From: Haloglomus halophilum
GTDB lineage: Archaea > Halobacteriota > Halobacteria > Halobacteriales > Haloarculaceae
Reading direction: 5' to 3'
Length of the DNA stretch: 64,000 nt
Assembly: GCF_024298885.1 (NCBI RefSeq)
Contig: NZ_CP101166.1
Coordinates: forward strand, 3,285,149 to 3,349,148
Shown here: positions 1-9,561 of the stretch, piece by piece
Layout of the letters: the number at the start of each line of letters is the position of its first letter
How positions within the stretch are numbered: position 1 is the first letter of the stretch
Position numbers and translations under genes: made by a program
Notes under the pieces: generated by a model
Databases searched by the model: none
Seen by the model: the letters and a program-made list of their open reading frames with translations, nothing else
Told to the model about the DNA's origin: nothing

Positions 1-1
1 C

Positions 2-928
2 TCCCACCACCCCCGTCTTTCCGAGGCGGGCACTGACACCGACACTGCCGAGGCGTATATCACACCTGGGGTCCCCGTTGGGATTACACCGCCACCGGAG
101 ATTGCGGCGCTCAACGAGCAGGATGCCATTCAGCTGGGGGCTGACTGGAACCGGCGCGGCGGCACGTACGCCCCGCCGACACGGATGTCGCTCGAGGAGA
201 CGATCACACCGGTAAGTGCCCACAGCCGGATCGTCTATCGTGGCTCCCTCACAACCGAGCTTGCAGGCCACGCAGTCACCTTCCATACACCGCCGAATGA
301 GTTCCAGGTCAATCAGCAGGTCTTCGCGAGCGGCGCCACGCCTGACTCACGGGCTGTCTCTGCGATCGATCTCGATGCGCTCAGCGCGGATGCCCACGCG
401 AATTGGCTCGCGTTCGAGGCCGATGAGATCCTTCGGCCGAGTGTCGTGTTGGGGCCAGACCGCTCGATCGAGATGCGCGTCACAGTCGGCGATGACCGCT
501 ACGACACGTCACAGCGGTATCCCGTCTATAGTGGTGAGCAGCTATTCTTGATTCCGCTGTTTGGGCGCCATCTCGATGTCGGGGACACAACCCGACTGCT
601 CCTGCAGTGCTCGATCGCGAATGGGCCAGCAACCTATGGTTCGGCCGCGCTCAGCACGGAGCTCTCATATGATCGACAATCGAACGGCCTCCAGCAGCTC
701 ATCACCGATTCGACTGGCAAGCGGCGACAAGCCGTCCCGATTGCCGATCAGCCAGGCACGAAACTGCCCAGCCTTGATCGCTATCGAGACTTCATTCATG
801 GAAACGACTTAGAGAGTTATCTCGAGGCGAATCCCGCATTCCGAGTCGATGAGCGAACGGCGACGACGCTCGTAATTGAAGCGCTCGACACCACGGTCCT
901 GCATCTCGGACCGTATCCGACGGGGTAG
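2..928 (+). CDS. Hypothetical protein, 5'-truncated by window edge
   Basis: The reading frame is open from base 2 through the first in-frame ATG at 185 to the stop at 928. The 61 codons before that ATG use the same GC-rich third positions as the rest, so the gene probably begins outside the window and the ATG at 185 is internal. The visible 308 residues are acidic and rich in beta-type segments, with no signal peptide, membrane helix or metal motif that I can see. I do not recognise the family. It is separated from the next gene by about 170 bases. The stretch after the stop contains the small gene starting at 1097 and nothing that looks like a continuation. Function is unknown; only the coding call is supported. 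Confidence 0.6.
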   Translation, partial: SHHPRLSEAGTDTDTAEAYITPGVPVGITPPPEIAALNEQDAIQLGADWNRRGGTYAPPTRMSLEETITPVSAHSRIVYRGSLTTELAGHAVTFHTPPNEFQVNQQVFASGATPDSRAVSAIDLDALSADAHANWLAFEADEILRPSVVLGPDRSIEMRVTVGDDRYDTSQRYPVYSGEQLFLIPLFGRHLDVGDTTRLLLQCSIANGPATYGSAALSTELSYDRQSNGLQQLITDSTGKRRQAVPIADQPGTKLPSLDRYRDFIHGNDLESYLEANPAFRVDERTATTLVIEALDTTVLHLGPYPTG

Positions 929-1062
929 TGCTCGTACGGCGTGGACCCAGATAGCGGCGCCGGGAGTATGGAGTGGCTCTCCGACAGCAGCCGGGCCACT
1001 GCGCGATGATAAGCGGTGAGTGACTCGATGGGAAGCCTCCGGCTATGGGCTCGAGGAATAGC

Positions 1063-1069
1063 TTTATAT
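1063..1069 (+). promoter_or_regulatory. TATA-like box for the small gene at 1097
   Basis: The heptamer tttatat is centred about 31 bases before the ATG at 1097. This is the spacing expected for an archaeal TATA box driving a leaderless mRNA, which is common in haloarchaea. No Shine-Dalgarno-like sequence sits before the ATG, in agreement. Confidence 0.45.
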
Positions 1070-1096
1070 CTTCCAGGAATATCTATCGTCAATAAA

Positions 1097-1264
1097 ATGC
1101 GGCGAACAACGACGGTCTCAACGTTTGTCGACCCGGACGCCGATGAGACCGAATGTCATGAGTTCGGCGAGATGATTCAGATCGCCGACGATGAGTTAGT
1201 GTTCGACGCCATCGTTCGGCACTACCAGAATGTGCATGATATGTTGACGGGAGATGGAGAGTAA
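1097..1264 (+). CDS. Small acidic hypothetical protein (55 aa)
   Basis: This 55-residue acidic protein begins at the ATG just after an AT-rich leader. The frame is open further upstream to 1016, but that part overlaps the TATA-like box, so I chose the internal ATG. After a short N-terminal strand (RRTTTVSTFV) the sequence is Asp/Glu-rich, with a helix-like second half ending in DMLTGDGE. There is no cysteine pair or membrane segment, and I do not recognise the family. It stands alone about 340 bases before the large ATPase gene and points the same way. Small acidic genes of this kind are frequent next to defence genes in haloarchaea, but no function can be read from it. Confidence 0.45.
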   Translation: MRRTTTVSTFVDPDADETECHEFGEMIQIADDELVFDAIVRHYQNVHDMLTGDGE

Positions 1265-1604
1265 CGACCAGTGAACCCCAATTGCTTGACCGTCCTCGAG
1301 AGTATGGGGAAAGCGTGCTGTAACAAGAAGCTCAGAAGGGGATCAACGCTACAGATGTTCATCAATTCGATCAGCCCTATCGAGGCGTCCACTTCCCGAT
1401 TATCCAGTTCTGACTTGCCACTTCGCTTTTCCCCATTGACTACTAGAGGATGATAATGGGTCTACGGGGGGACACGAAATTGGAGGTGTCATCTAACGAT
1501 CAAGTAATCAGTCCTAGCACCTACTGGGACTGGAGTGATGGCCGGCATCTGAAGAGATTATCTGTCAATGGAGTACTATCACCGGATTCTGCACGGGGGA
1601 ACCT
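1265..1604. other. Intergenic stretch upstream of the large ATPase gene
   Basis: About 340 bases with moderate AT content. A 60-codon open frame from 1271 has no coding character and is not called. The stretch should hold the promoter of the gene starting at 1605, but no convincing TATA box is placed 25-30 bases before its start. No inverted repeat stood out. Confidence 0.4.
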
Positions 1605-4600
1605 GTGAGAGAGACCAGCGAGTCGAGTGCGCCAGGTAGCGTCCCCACTAGTACGGATCTGAAGGCTGTCTTCAGGAACCACTACCGCCATTTCAAGGAA
1701 ACGAGCGGGGAAGTGGCATACCAACAGCTGCAGGATGAAGCATCCATACGGCGACAGTACTCAGGCCGGGTTCTGTATGAACTGCTCCAGAATGCCCTCG
1801 ATCGTGCCGATTCGACGGTACGGGTACGAGTTATCGGAGGGGAAGACGCAGACCACCAGCCCGCGCTCGTAGTGACGAATGACGGCGACCCTCTGCGCGC
1901 AGATCCAGAGTATGACTATCAGGATCCACCTGAGACTTCGGATGGGAAGCGACCCGATTTCAATGCTCTCTGCACCCTGCACGTGTCGAATAAGTCACCT
2001 GAGGAGAGCGTCGGCAACAAGGGGGTTGGATTCCGATCGGTATTTTCGCTCGGCGACCATGTCCGTGTTTGGAGTCGATTCGCCGACGAGCCAGGGTGGT
2101 GGGGCCTGGAGATGCACTCACCGATCAGTAGTGCGACCTGGAAGAGCCGGATGGAGACAGCCGCTGTTGGGGAGGGATTCCGAGAGTTACTGGAACTACC
2201 TGAAGTACTGCTCGAAGATGGTGAGAAACGTCCGAGCTTTCATTTCCCGCTCCCGATCTATTCGGAGAATTCTCCGGCCCCGATCGCTGGACTCGACGAT
2301 GTTGAAACTGCTGTTGTAGTTCCCATCCGGGACGAACACTACCAGTCCCTGATCGATTCCATCCAACAGTTCGAATCAAGCCATCTCCTCTTTGTCGGAC
2401 TGTTCCCTGACCGACGCAACCTCGACGTGCAGTTCGAGACACCAGATGATGCGTTCCGGCGGGGGACTTGGCCAGAAACCTCGACCGCAGAGGCCGATGA
2501 GGGATGGTCGCTTACTCACTGGCAATCCCCGGAGCTGTACTCGCTGGCCGCACAGGCTGAACATGAGCTGTCAGCACCGGGTGCAGCAGTCGCTTGGCCC
2601 CCAGAGCGGGGGCCACAGCAGCGCGCAGCCTGTTCCCGGAGTGGACAGATATATGGGTATTTGCCTACGCTGGTCGACGGGCCGTTCGGAGTAGATCTCC
2701 ACGGTGACTTTCAGTTACGGACTGATCGGACGGGACTGAAACTGGATGATGACCTTGTCGGGGACTACAATACAGCGCTATTGGAGGCGGCTGCTGAGCT
2801 GCACCTGCTGAAACTTCTGCAGCACGTCCACACGAAAGGTATCCAGGCGCCCGAAATTGAGCCAGCAACGATCGATTGGAAATGGGTTGACTGTGAAACT
2901 GCGCAGAGTGCTGGTGGTTCAGCAGATGAGACACTCAGAGCAGACCTCTGGAGGTTTCTGAACCCCCATTCCGGGACCTCTGCCGCCGCAAAGGTAGCAA
3001 TCGAACACGTCGCGTCACTGCTATTCAAGGATGCCCACAGCCGGACATCGGATCGGTACGATCGATGGGCGGCATTAGCGGATTCATATTTCTCATCTCG
3101 GGACCGCTGGCCTATCGAGACGTACAACGAATTCTGGCGTGCCTCGAAAGGCTGGGTTGATCGCTTCGCTACCTATAGTGACAGTAGCCAGAATTGGCGA
3201 AAGACTGCGACGGCCCTTTGTAATGCTCTTCGAGAGCACGGAGTCCACGTCGCTCCCGTGACTGAACGGCGTAATCCTGGCGCCGAAGTGGAGGTGCCAG
3301 CCGTGCTGCTGGCACCACAAGGGAGTACCGTGGCAGAAGGTGGGGGAGCACAGCGGCACTCTGAGACCCTATTCATCCGTGATACTGATACTGCGTCATT
3401 TACACTTCCAACAGCACTTCGTGAAGCCGATCGTGCAGTCACGGCGTTCGAGTTCCCGTCGGCATTCAAAAACCGACCTCCACAACCGCTTGGCGCCAGT
3501 AGATTCAGGCGATGGGAGGTGCTCGCAGAGCTTCGGCAGCTCCCGGATTCGCTGGATGGAGGGAGATACGAGCCGTTAGCCTCCGACCCGGAAGTAGCTG
3601 CAGAACAGCAGCGCGGCCTGATCCGATTCGCCGCGGACCTGTATCGTGCCGACTTCGGCGGGAATAGCAACCCGCCCGCAGACGTAGATGGATACAAGAC
3701 AGGGTGGCGGGTTCTCGAAGGAAAGCTCTATCCCCAGGATGCGCGGAGGGCCGGGCGTTCGATTGCGACGTTATTCCTCCCCACGGAGAATAACCAGTGG
3801 GCACCGGCACGGCAACTGTCCCGAGAGGAAATCGACGATCACCGGCTGGGAACTCTTCCCGATTCGATCGATATCGATGACTTCCTCCAGTTCCTTGGAG
3901 TCGCCCCTGAAACGCCGGCTGACGCGCCGAAACTGACCCTTATTGAAGGGGGCGAACGAGGGAAGGTCGCGCCACGAGACGCCCCACCGGCATTAGCAGC
4001 GGCCGGTCAGGGTGGAGGGAAACGGCCTACGCTTGGACAGCTTCCGGCTACTGATCGAACGCACACAACCTATACAGCAGACCAGTGGCGTGCGGGAATC
4101 CGAGCAGCGTGGGATGACTGGCTGGCACCACTGGTCGCCGCAGAACAGGCCGCCAGAGAGACCGGGGAGCAAGCGATCAGAACGGACCTCCTTGAGGCGC
4201 TACAAACGCGACCGTGGTATCCTGTTGGAACGGATGAAACGGAGGCACGGCCGCCAAAAGTAGGCAACGAGGGAGGTGGTCGGATTGAACCGAACCGGCT
4301 GACGATCGTATCACGCCGGCAGCAACAGTTCCCTGCGGTTCTCTGGACCGTGCCGCGCGACTCCGATGATACAGAGTTGCTTGAGGCTCTCGGAGCCATC
4401 CCGGGGACTGACGAGGACACGCTCAGTCAGGATGGGGCAGCCCCTGCAATCCACCTCCTGAGCCAACTCCGGGAACTCAATCTCGACGTCGTCCAGAGAA
4501 CACCGATGGCAAGGCAGGGGCTTATCAGTCTCTTCAATCGGCTTCTCAATACGATCGCCCGCGAATCCGCTGACGAATCACCGACCACTGGGCTACCCTT

Positions 4601-6587
4601 GTTGACGTATGCACCGACGCACGAATCGATAGCCCTCGAAGAGCGGCAGCTCGAATGGGTCGACTCTGATCACGGTGACGCGTGGCTTCCCACGAATAAC
4701 GCGACTCGTGAGCGAATTCGCCGACATTTCCCGGACGTCCGCCTCATCACGGCAGTTGTCGGCTCGGGAACTATCTCCGGATTTGCACCGTTATCGGATC
4801 GCGGAGTCGAGGTCATCCCGACTGTCCGCCGTGACGAAGTTGTCGACAAGGACGGAGAATCAACGCTCGTTACAGAGTTTGCCGAGGTACTGGAGCCCGC
4901 AATTCCGTACTTGTTGGCGGTAGCCGGGACAACCCATCAGATAAACGTCGATCCGACGAAGGCAGCTCGACGATGGCGGCAGGCAGACGTGCAGCACGTG
5001 CACGATGCATGGATCGAATTCCAGGTTGAGCTGGGTCGCGAGACTCGAACTGCAACCCGCTTCCGGAGCATGTACAATGATGCGTTTTTCCGGAGTCAGA
5101 GGCCCCCAGCAATTATCTTTGATACGCCCCCTGGTCAGCATGAACTCCCACCATTGGCCGAGTTTGGCGAGCCACTGGCACGGTTGCTGCTCGATGATGA
5201 CAGCCAGAGCGCTGGGTCACTATTTGCGAGGATGCTAGGCGACTACGAGCGAGCTCGCGGCGAGGAGGGCGACGGCGAAGGGCGCCTCCAACGATTTACT
5301 GAGCGAAAAGATGCGATGAGCCTCGTTGAACCGTATCGCCGACTCTTCAAGCCACTTGATGAAGCTGAAGAAGCTGACCTTCGCCGCCAAGTCACAGAGG
5401 CACTTGATGAGTTAGGGCTCGAGCTCCGTGATGACTCGATGAGCCTTACCAAGCTCTGTAATTTGGGGCCGGACGACATCGAAGCGCCACATGCATCATC
5501 GAGCCTCACAGAGAATCGCATCAACCAGGCGTTCCAAGAACTCGAACTCAGCGAGACCCAAGACTCGTTTCGGCCGCAGTTCTCATGTAAGCAGAAGCAT
5601 CTGGCTGAGTGGCACTCCTGGTTCGACCAAATCAAGGATCGACTTCTCCCATACCTACTCCATCTCCACAAATCCGACGGGAAAGAGGATACCGATCAAT
5701 CCGATCTCGCTGAAGATCTCGAGGTGTACGTTCGAGATCGACGGTGTCCACGTCTTGCCTTCGATCCAGAGGGGGCAGTTGTTGAGTGGTTGAAGAGCGA
5801 ACCAATTCCAAACGAGGAACTTCCGACCCAGGAGATGCTCCTGGATGAGGTTAGTGAGTACTCTCCCCTGTACGACCCCGTCGAGAGGATCGACTCAGCA
5901 GAAGATCTGGAATGGGATCAGCCAAGGTTGGCCGATTCAGGGCCATCAGAAGACGAAACAGGAACTGTCGACACGTCCGATGTCGCCAGCAGGATGCACG
6001 CACAGAGCGCCGTTGGAGAGGAAGCAGAACAAGCCGCACTGAAGAAGGTGACAACGGAAACAGCAACCTGTCTTGAGACAGCTCAGGAAGAGGGCAGAGT
6101 TGAGCAAGCCTGGGCAAAGCTGGAGGCTGCGATTCCGTCGAATGGGGCGACAGCAAAAAGCCTGAAACGGGGCCGGCAAGGGTGGGAGGAAAGTCGTGAT
6201 TTAGATGCCCTCGCAGATGGATTACATATCTCGAATGTTTGGGATGGTGCTGGCTACGATCTCCTCGGACTGGAGTCGGACGGAGATGAAATCATGGCCG
6301 TTCGGTACGAGATCAAGGCCCTGCCAGGGCAAACAGAGAGAGAAGATACGGTAAAGGTCCACCTTTCGGGGAATCAAATTGCGGTCTATCAGAGTGTCTG
6401 CCTCGACAAAGCTGCTGGCACGAATCGCCGATACCAGGGAGACTGGAAGCTGGTCGGTGTCGAACCGGACGGTCGAGCGGTTGACCTAACGGTCCATCTT
6501 GACGGCCTGCCAGAGCTAATCGGCCAACTCCAGACAGAAGGCTTCGATCATGACGGGGTTGTGGTGTTCGTTGACCGGAGCCACTGA
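1605..6587 (+). CDS. Giant Hsp90/sacsin-like ATPase with DUF3883-like C-terminus, putative BREX-associated defence protein
   Basis: A 1660-residue protein. The N-terminus carries a GHKL/Hsp90-type ATP-binding domain: the N box ELLQNALDRAD (residues about 59-69), a G1-like segment VVTNDGDPL (about 89-97) and the lid motif GNKGVGFRSVF (about 137-147). This arrangement is typical of the sacsin N-terminal ATP-binding-like family. The last 130 residues, with GYDLLG near 1548 and a YEIKA core near 1567 followed by VHLSGNQ, resemble DUF3883 (Protein NO VEIN C-terminal domain), a PD-(D/E)XK-like fold that often accompanies restriction systems. The roughly 1300 residues between are unrecognised. The start is a GTG; the next ATG would delete much of the N-terminus. 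It converges on the helicase gene with 48 bases between stops. Proteins with this combination are known near phage-defence genes. A role as a BREX-linked effector or sensor is inferred from position, not shown. Confidence 0.8.
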   Translation: MRETSESSAPGSVPTSTDLKAVFRNHYRHFKETSGEVAYQQLQDEASIRRQYSGRVLYELLQNALDRADSTVRVRVIGGEDADHQPALVVTNDGDPLRADPEYDYQDPPETSDGKRPDFNALCTLHVSNKSPEESVGNKGVGFRSVFSLGDHVRVWSRFADEPGWWGLEMHSPISSATWKSRMETAAVGEGFRELLELPEVLLEDGEKRPSFHFPLPIYSENSPAPIAGLDDVETAVVVPIRDEHYQSLIDSIQQFESSHLLFVGLFPDRRNLDVQFETPDDAFRRGTWPETSTAEADEGWSLTHWQSPELYSLAAQAEHELSAPGAAVAWPPERGPQQRAACSRSGQIYGYLPTLVDGPFGVDLHGDFQLRTDRTGLKLDDDLVGDYNTALLEAAAELHLLKLLQHVHTKGIQAPEIEPATIDWKWVDCETAQSAGGSADETLRADLWRFLNPHSGTSAAAKVAIEHVASLLFKDAHSRTSDRYDRWAALADSYFSSRDRWPIETYNEFWRASKGWVDRFATYSDSSQNWRKTATALCNALREHGVHVAPVTERRNPGAEVEVPAVLLAPQGSTVAEGGGAQRHSETLFIRDTDTASFTLPTALREADRAVTAFEFPSAFKNRPPQPLGASRFRRWEVLAELRQLPDSLDGGRYEPLASDPEVAAEQQRGLIRFAADLYRADFGGNSNPPADVDGYKTGWRVLEGKLYPQDARRAGRSIATLFLPTENNQWAPARQLSREEIDDHRLGTLPDSIDIDDFLQFLGVAPETPADAPKLTLIEGGERGKVAPRDAPPALAAAGQGGGKRPTLGQLPATDRTHTTYTADQWRAGIRAAWDDWLAPLVAAEQAARETGEQAIRTDLLEALQTRPWYPVGTDETEARPPKVGNEGGGRIEPNRLTIVSRRQQQFPAVLWTVPRDSDDTELLEALGAIPGTDEDTLSQDGAAPAIHLLSQLRELNLDVVQRTPMARQGLISLFNRLLNTIARESADESPTTGLPLLTYAPTHESIALEERQLEWVDSDHGDAWLPTNNATRERIRRHFPDVRLITAVVGSGTISGFAPLSDRGVEVIPTVRRDEVVDKDGESTLVTEFAEVLEPAIPYLLAVAGTTHQINVDPTKAARRWRQADVQHVHDAWIEFQVELGRETRTATRFRSMYNDAFFRSQRPPAIIFDTPPGQHELPPLAEFGEPLARLLLDDDSQSAGSLFARMLGDYERARGEEGDGEGRLQRFTERKDAMSLVEPYRRLFKPLDEAEEADLRRQVTEALDELGLELRDDSMSLTKLCNLGPDDIEAPHASSSLTENRINQAFQELELSETQDSFRPQFSCKQKHLAEWHSWFDQIKDRLLPYLLHLHKSDGKEDTDQSDLAEDLEVYVRDRRCPRLAFDPEGAVVEWLKSEPIPNEELPTQEMLLDEVSEYSPLYDPVERIDSAEDLEWDQPRLADSGPSEDETGTVDTSDVASRMHAQSAVGEEAEQAALKKVTTETATCLETAQEEGRVEQAWAKLEAAIPSNGATAKSLKRGRQGWEESRDLDALADGLHISNVWDGAGYDLLGLESDGDEIMAVRYEIKALPGQTEREDTVKVHLSGNQIAVYQSVCLDKAAGTNRRYQGDWKLVGVEPDGRAVDLTVHLDGLPELIGQLQTEGFDHDGVVVFVDRSH

Positions 6588-6635
6588 CCCTGGCACGCCT
6601 CTCAGAACATCCTTCGTAGTGTGGCTGGCAACACC

Positions 6636-9557
6636 TCACTGGCCATCGCCAACTGGGAGGGTGAGACACCAGCCAGCCAGCTCCGGTGCGAGCGAGATAA
6701 CCTTTCCACGGCGCTCGAGTTCGGCCATTCGCTGCTCTTTACGCGATTCAAGCTGGTCGAGGCGCTGGCGCTGATTCCGGATGGAAATATCCATGTCCTG
6801 GCCACTGGCGGCTTGTGACTGGTAGTCCTCGATGAACGCCTCAATGCGCTCGCGTTCAGCGGCGGCATAGGCCTCGAGGTCACTCCGTTTCTGCTCGATA
6901 TCAACCAACCGACGCTCGCGGATCTCGGCGCGGCTGGCATCGATGACGTTGGCGAGATACTGCTCGGCCGCAGTCTCAAGCCGGTCGCGATCCGTGAGGA
7001 GCTGCCGAACCGTCGCACCGTCGGGCATAGCATGGACGCTCTCGGCCTGTAGTACCTGCTCACCCACCGGGCGCTGTGGGTTGGCCTGTGCCTGGTCGAC
7101 GAATACGGGAATCCGCTCTTCGCGAATCAGCTCACCGGTCCCGTCTTCGAATCCCGCACGATAGACGAACGTGATCCCCGGCTGCTCGACGCTGGGGACG
7201 AGCTTCAGACCAAGTCGCCCCTGATCGTCGGCGAGGAGTCGCTCGCGGAGCTGCCGGACCAGCTGATCATCGGGCGAGAGATGCTCGATCCCCTCGTGGT
7301 CCATAGCGAACTCGCGATCGAAGGTGACCGGGCCACGTTCGGTCGCCGATCCGGATGCACTGAACGACGCCGGCAAATGGGCGGTATAGAGCTGATTGCC
7401 CGTCTTCTCGAGGCGGCCTTCGAATGACTCGAGCCCACGCTCCACGAACCGACGGATATCAGCGGGCGTCCCGAAGACGTCGGCGGAATCGTCGATCACC
7501 TCCTGAATGCGCCGGCGGCTCTCCGCGTCGAACGTGCTCGGGTCGATAAGGCTCCGTTCGTACCACTCCATCAGTGTCTGCTCGCGCTCGGCGAGCAGCT
7601 CCTCGAGCTCATCGGCGGTCGCCTCGGGCGGCTCGTCGTTCCGGACCGAGCGCATGATGAGCCCATCCAGGTCGACATCGTCGAGCATGCCGAGGACGTC
7701 CGCCGTCGAGCCGACCTTCGACCGAATCGCCTCGACCTTCTCTTGGAGTAGCTCGAAGATCTCGTTCTCCCGGGTGCCGTCAAACTGGAAGTTCCACACC
7801 TTCACCTCTTGATCTTGCCCGTAGCGATGGATACGGCCGATCCGCTGCTCGAGGCGGTTGGGATTCCACGGCAGCTCGTAGTTGATCATGATGTGGCAGC
7901 TGTGCTGGAGGTCAATCCCTTCGCTTGCGGCATCCGTCGCGAGCAAGAGTCGTTCCTCGCCATGATTGAACGCATCCTCGATGGCCTGGCGCTCGTCTTT
8001 CGGGACGTCCCCATGGATGACGAGGATCTCATCAGCCCAGGGTTGATCGGCGAGTTCCCCGCGCAGGTACTCCAGCGTATCGCGGTACTCGGTGAACAGT
8101 AGCAGCTTCTCCTCGGGATGCTCGTCGAACAGCTGCTGGATATACCGTTTCACCTTCCGAGCCTTCGTATCGACCGGGAGGTCCTCGGCAAGAGCGACGA
8201 GGTCCTGTAGCGTATCGATCTCCCGCTGGAGCTCCGCATCGCCCTCGGTGACGGTGAGCCGCTCGAGTTCGTGCTCGGCAGCTTCGCGGTCGTCTTCTTC
8301 GAGATCTTCACCATCGAGGTAGGCCCGGGCATCCTGGCTTAGATCGCCATCGGCGCCCCCTTGCTCCAGCAGGGCGCGCAGGCGCCGGCGAAGCGTTTCA
8401 CGAATGGCGCCGACGCTGGAGACCAGCCGCTTTTGCATCAGTGCCATCGCGAAGCCGACTGCAGGTTTGTTGAGCTCCGCGGAGCGGTTGTACACCTCCT
8501 GGACGTACTCGGTCACGCCGTCATACAGTTCCTGCTCGGCCGGTGACATCGATACCGGAACGGTCTGGACATCACGGTCGGGGAAGATCCGCTCGCCATC
8601 ATCATCGTAGATAGTGGTCTTTCCCCGACGGATCATCACCCGATCCACGGTCTCCCGGGTGAGGTCCTGGTCCTCGGCGACGAGGAACGGGTCGACGTAC
8701 GAGATCAGCGAGCGAAAGCCCTCACCCTTGCCGTCGTGGGGTGTCGCACTCAACAGCAGCAGTGACTCTGAGTTCTGGACAACCCGTTCGGCCATCCGGG
8801 CGGTCTTCGAGCTGTCGTCGCCCCGGCCGGCGGCCTTGTGGGCCTCGTCGACGATGACGATGTCCCAGAAGGCCTCCTCGAGGGCGGGCTGGAACTCGTC
8901 CTGCCGGAGGAAGGCCATGCTCGTGACGAGCTGCAGGTCGTCCTGCGCCCAGATGTTGGCCGCCTCGCCGAGCCGTCGGCGCTCGCCCTCGACCCACGCC
9001 CGGTCAGCAACGGTCAGGTCGATGCCGAAGAAGCGGTCCATGTCCCGGATCCACTTCTTCTGCAGGTGGGCGGGGACGACGAACAGGACGCCCTCAGCGC
9101 GGTTCCGCGCCCGGAGCTCTTTGAGTATCAGCCCGGCTTCGATGGTCTTGCCCAGCCCAACGTCATCGGCGATGAGGTAGCGCTGTCGCAGTGACTGCAT
9201 CACCTCGTTCACACAATCCAGCTGGTAGGGCTCCAACCGGACCAGCGAGTTCGAGATCGAGAGGAGCTGGCCCTGCTCGTGGGCGATGGTGAGATTCAGG
9301 GCCTCCATCCGGAGGTCGAACCGGTCGGCGGCGACGGCCTCGTGGCGTGGGTGGAGTTCCTCGGCCTGTGCGACCAGCGTATCGGCCTGATCGGTCACCG
9401 GCTCGACGGTCACGTCAGCCAGTGAGACCGTCTTCACGCCAGTGTCTTCGATATACGCCCGGAGGTAGTCGATATCGCCGACGCTGTACGTGCGGATGAC
9501 CTCCGCCGGCTGACCGTCGATGCGGACCTGCTGGCCCGGTTCGAGGTCCATCACCAT
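6636..9557 (-). CDS. brxHII: SNF2/DEAD-like helicase, BrxHII type
   Basis: A 973-residue superfamily 2 helicase of the SNF2/RapA-like group. Motif I is DDVGLGKT (about residues 130-137), motif II is DEAH (about 237-240) and motif III is SATPHDGKGEGF. The C-terminal helicase lobe has LLLATDAASEGIDL (about 540) and the arginine-rich motif QRIGRIHRYGQ. A long charged, probably coiled-coil tail follows. The gene begins four bases after the stop of pglX on the same strand, so the two are probably one transcript. In BREX nomenclature a helicase of this kind beside PglX, with two PglY-like proteins and PglZ nearby, is BrxHII of type 5 systems. Its role in BREX is not well defined; DNA translocation during phage exclusion is the family-based expectation. 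The type 5 assignment rests on gene content. Confidence 0.85.
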   Translation of the reverse strand: MVMDLEPGQQVRIDGQPAEVIRTYSVGDIDYLRAYIEDTGVKTVSLADVTVEPVTDQADTLVAQAEELHPRHEAVAADRFDLRMEALNLTIAHEQGQLLSISNSLVRLEPYQLDCVNEVMQSLRQRYLIADDVGLGKTIEAGLILKELRARNRAEGVLFVVPAHLQKKWIRDMDRFFGIDLTVADRAWVEGERRRLGEAANIWAQDDLQLVTSMAFLRQDEFQPALEEAFWDIVIVDEAHKAAGRGDDSSKTARMAERVVQNSESLLLLSATPHDGKGEGFRSLISYVDPFLVAEDQDLTRETVDRVMIRRGKTTIYDDDGERIFPDRDVQTVPVSMSPAEQELYDGVTEYVQEVYNRSAELNKPAVGFAMALMQKRLVSSVGAIRETLRRRLRALLEQGGADGDLSQDARAYLDGEDLEEDDREAAEHELERLTVTEGDAELQREIDTLQDLVALAEDLPVDTKARKVKRYIQQLFDEHPEEKLLLFTEYRDTLEYLRGELADQPWADEILVIHGDVPKDERQAIEDAFNHGEERLLLATDAASEGIDLQHSCHIMINYELPWNPNRLEQRIGRIHRYGQDQEVKVWNFQFDGTRENEIFELLQEKVEAIRSKVGSTADVLGMLDDVDLDGLIMRSVRNDEPPEATADELEELLAEREQTLMEWYERSLIDPSTFDAESRRRIQEVIDDSADVFGTPADIRRFVERGLESFEGRLEKTGNQLYTAHLPASFSASGSATERGPVTFDREFAMDHEGIEHLSPDDQLVRQLRERLLADDQGRLGLKLVPSVEQPGITFVYRAGFEDGTGELIREERIPVFVDQAQANPQRPVGEQVLQAESVHAMPDGATVRQLLTDRDRLETAAEQYLANVIDASRAEIRERRLVDIEQKRSDLEAYAAAERERIEAFIEDYQSQAASGQDMDISIRNQRQRLDQLESRKEQRMAELERRGKVISLAPELAGWCLTLPVGDGQ

Positions 9558-9561
9558 GAGC

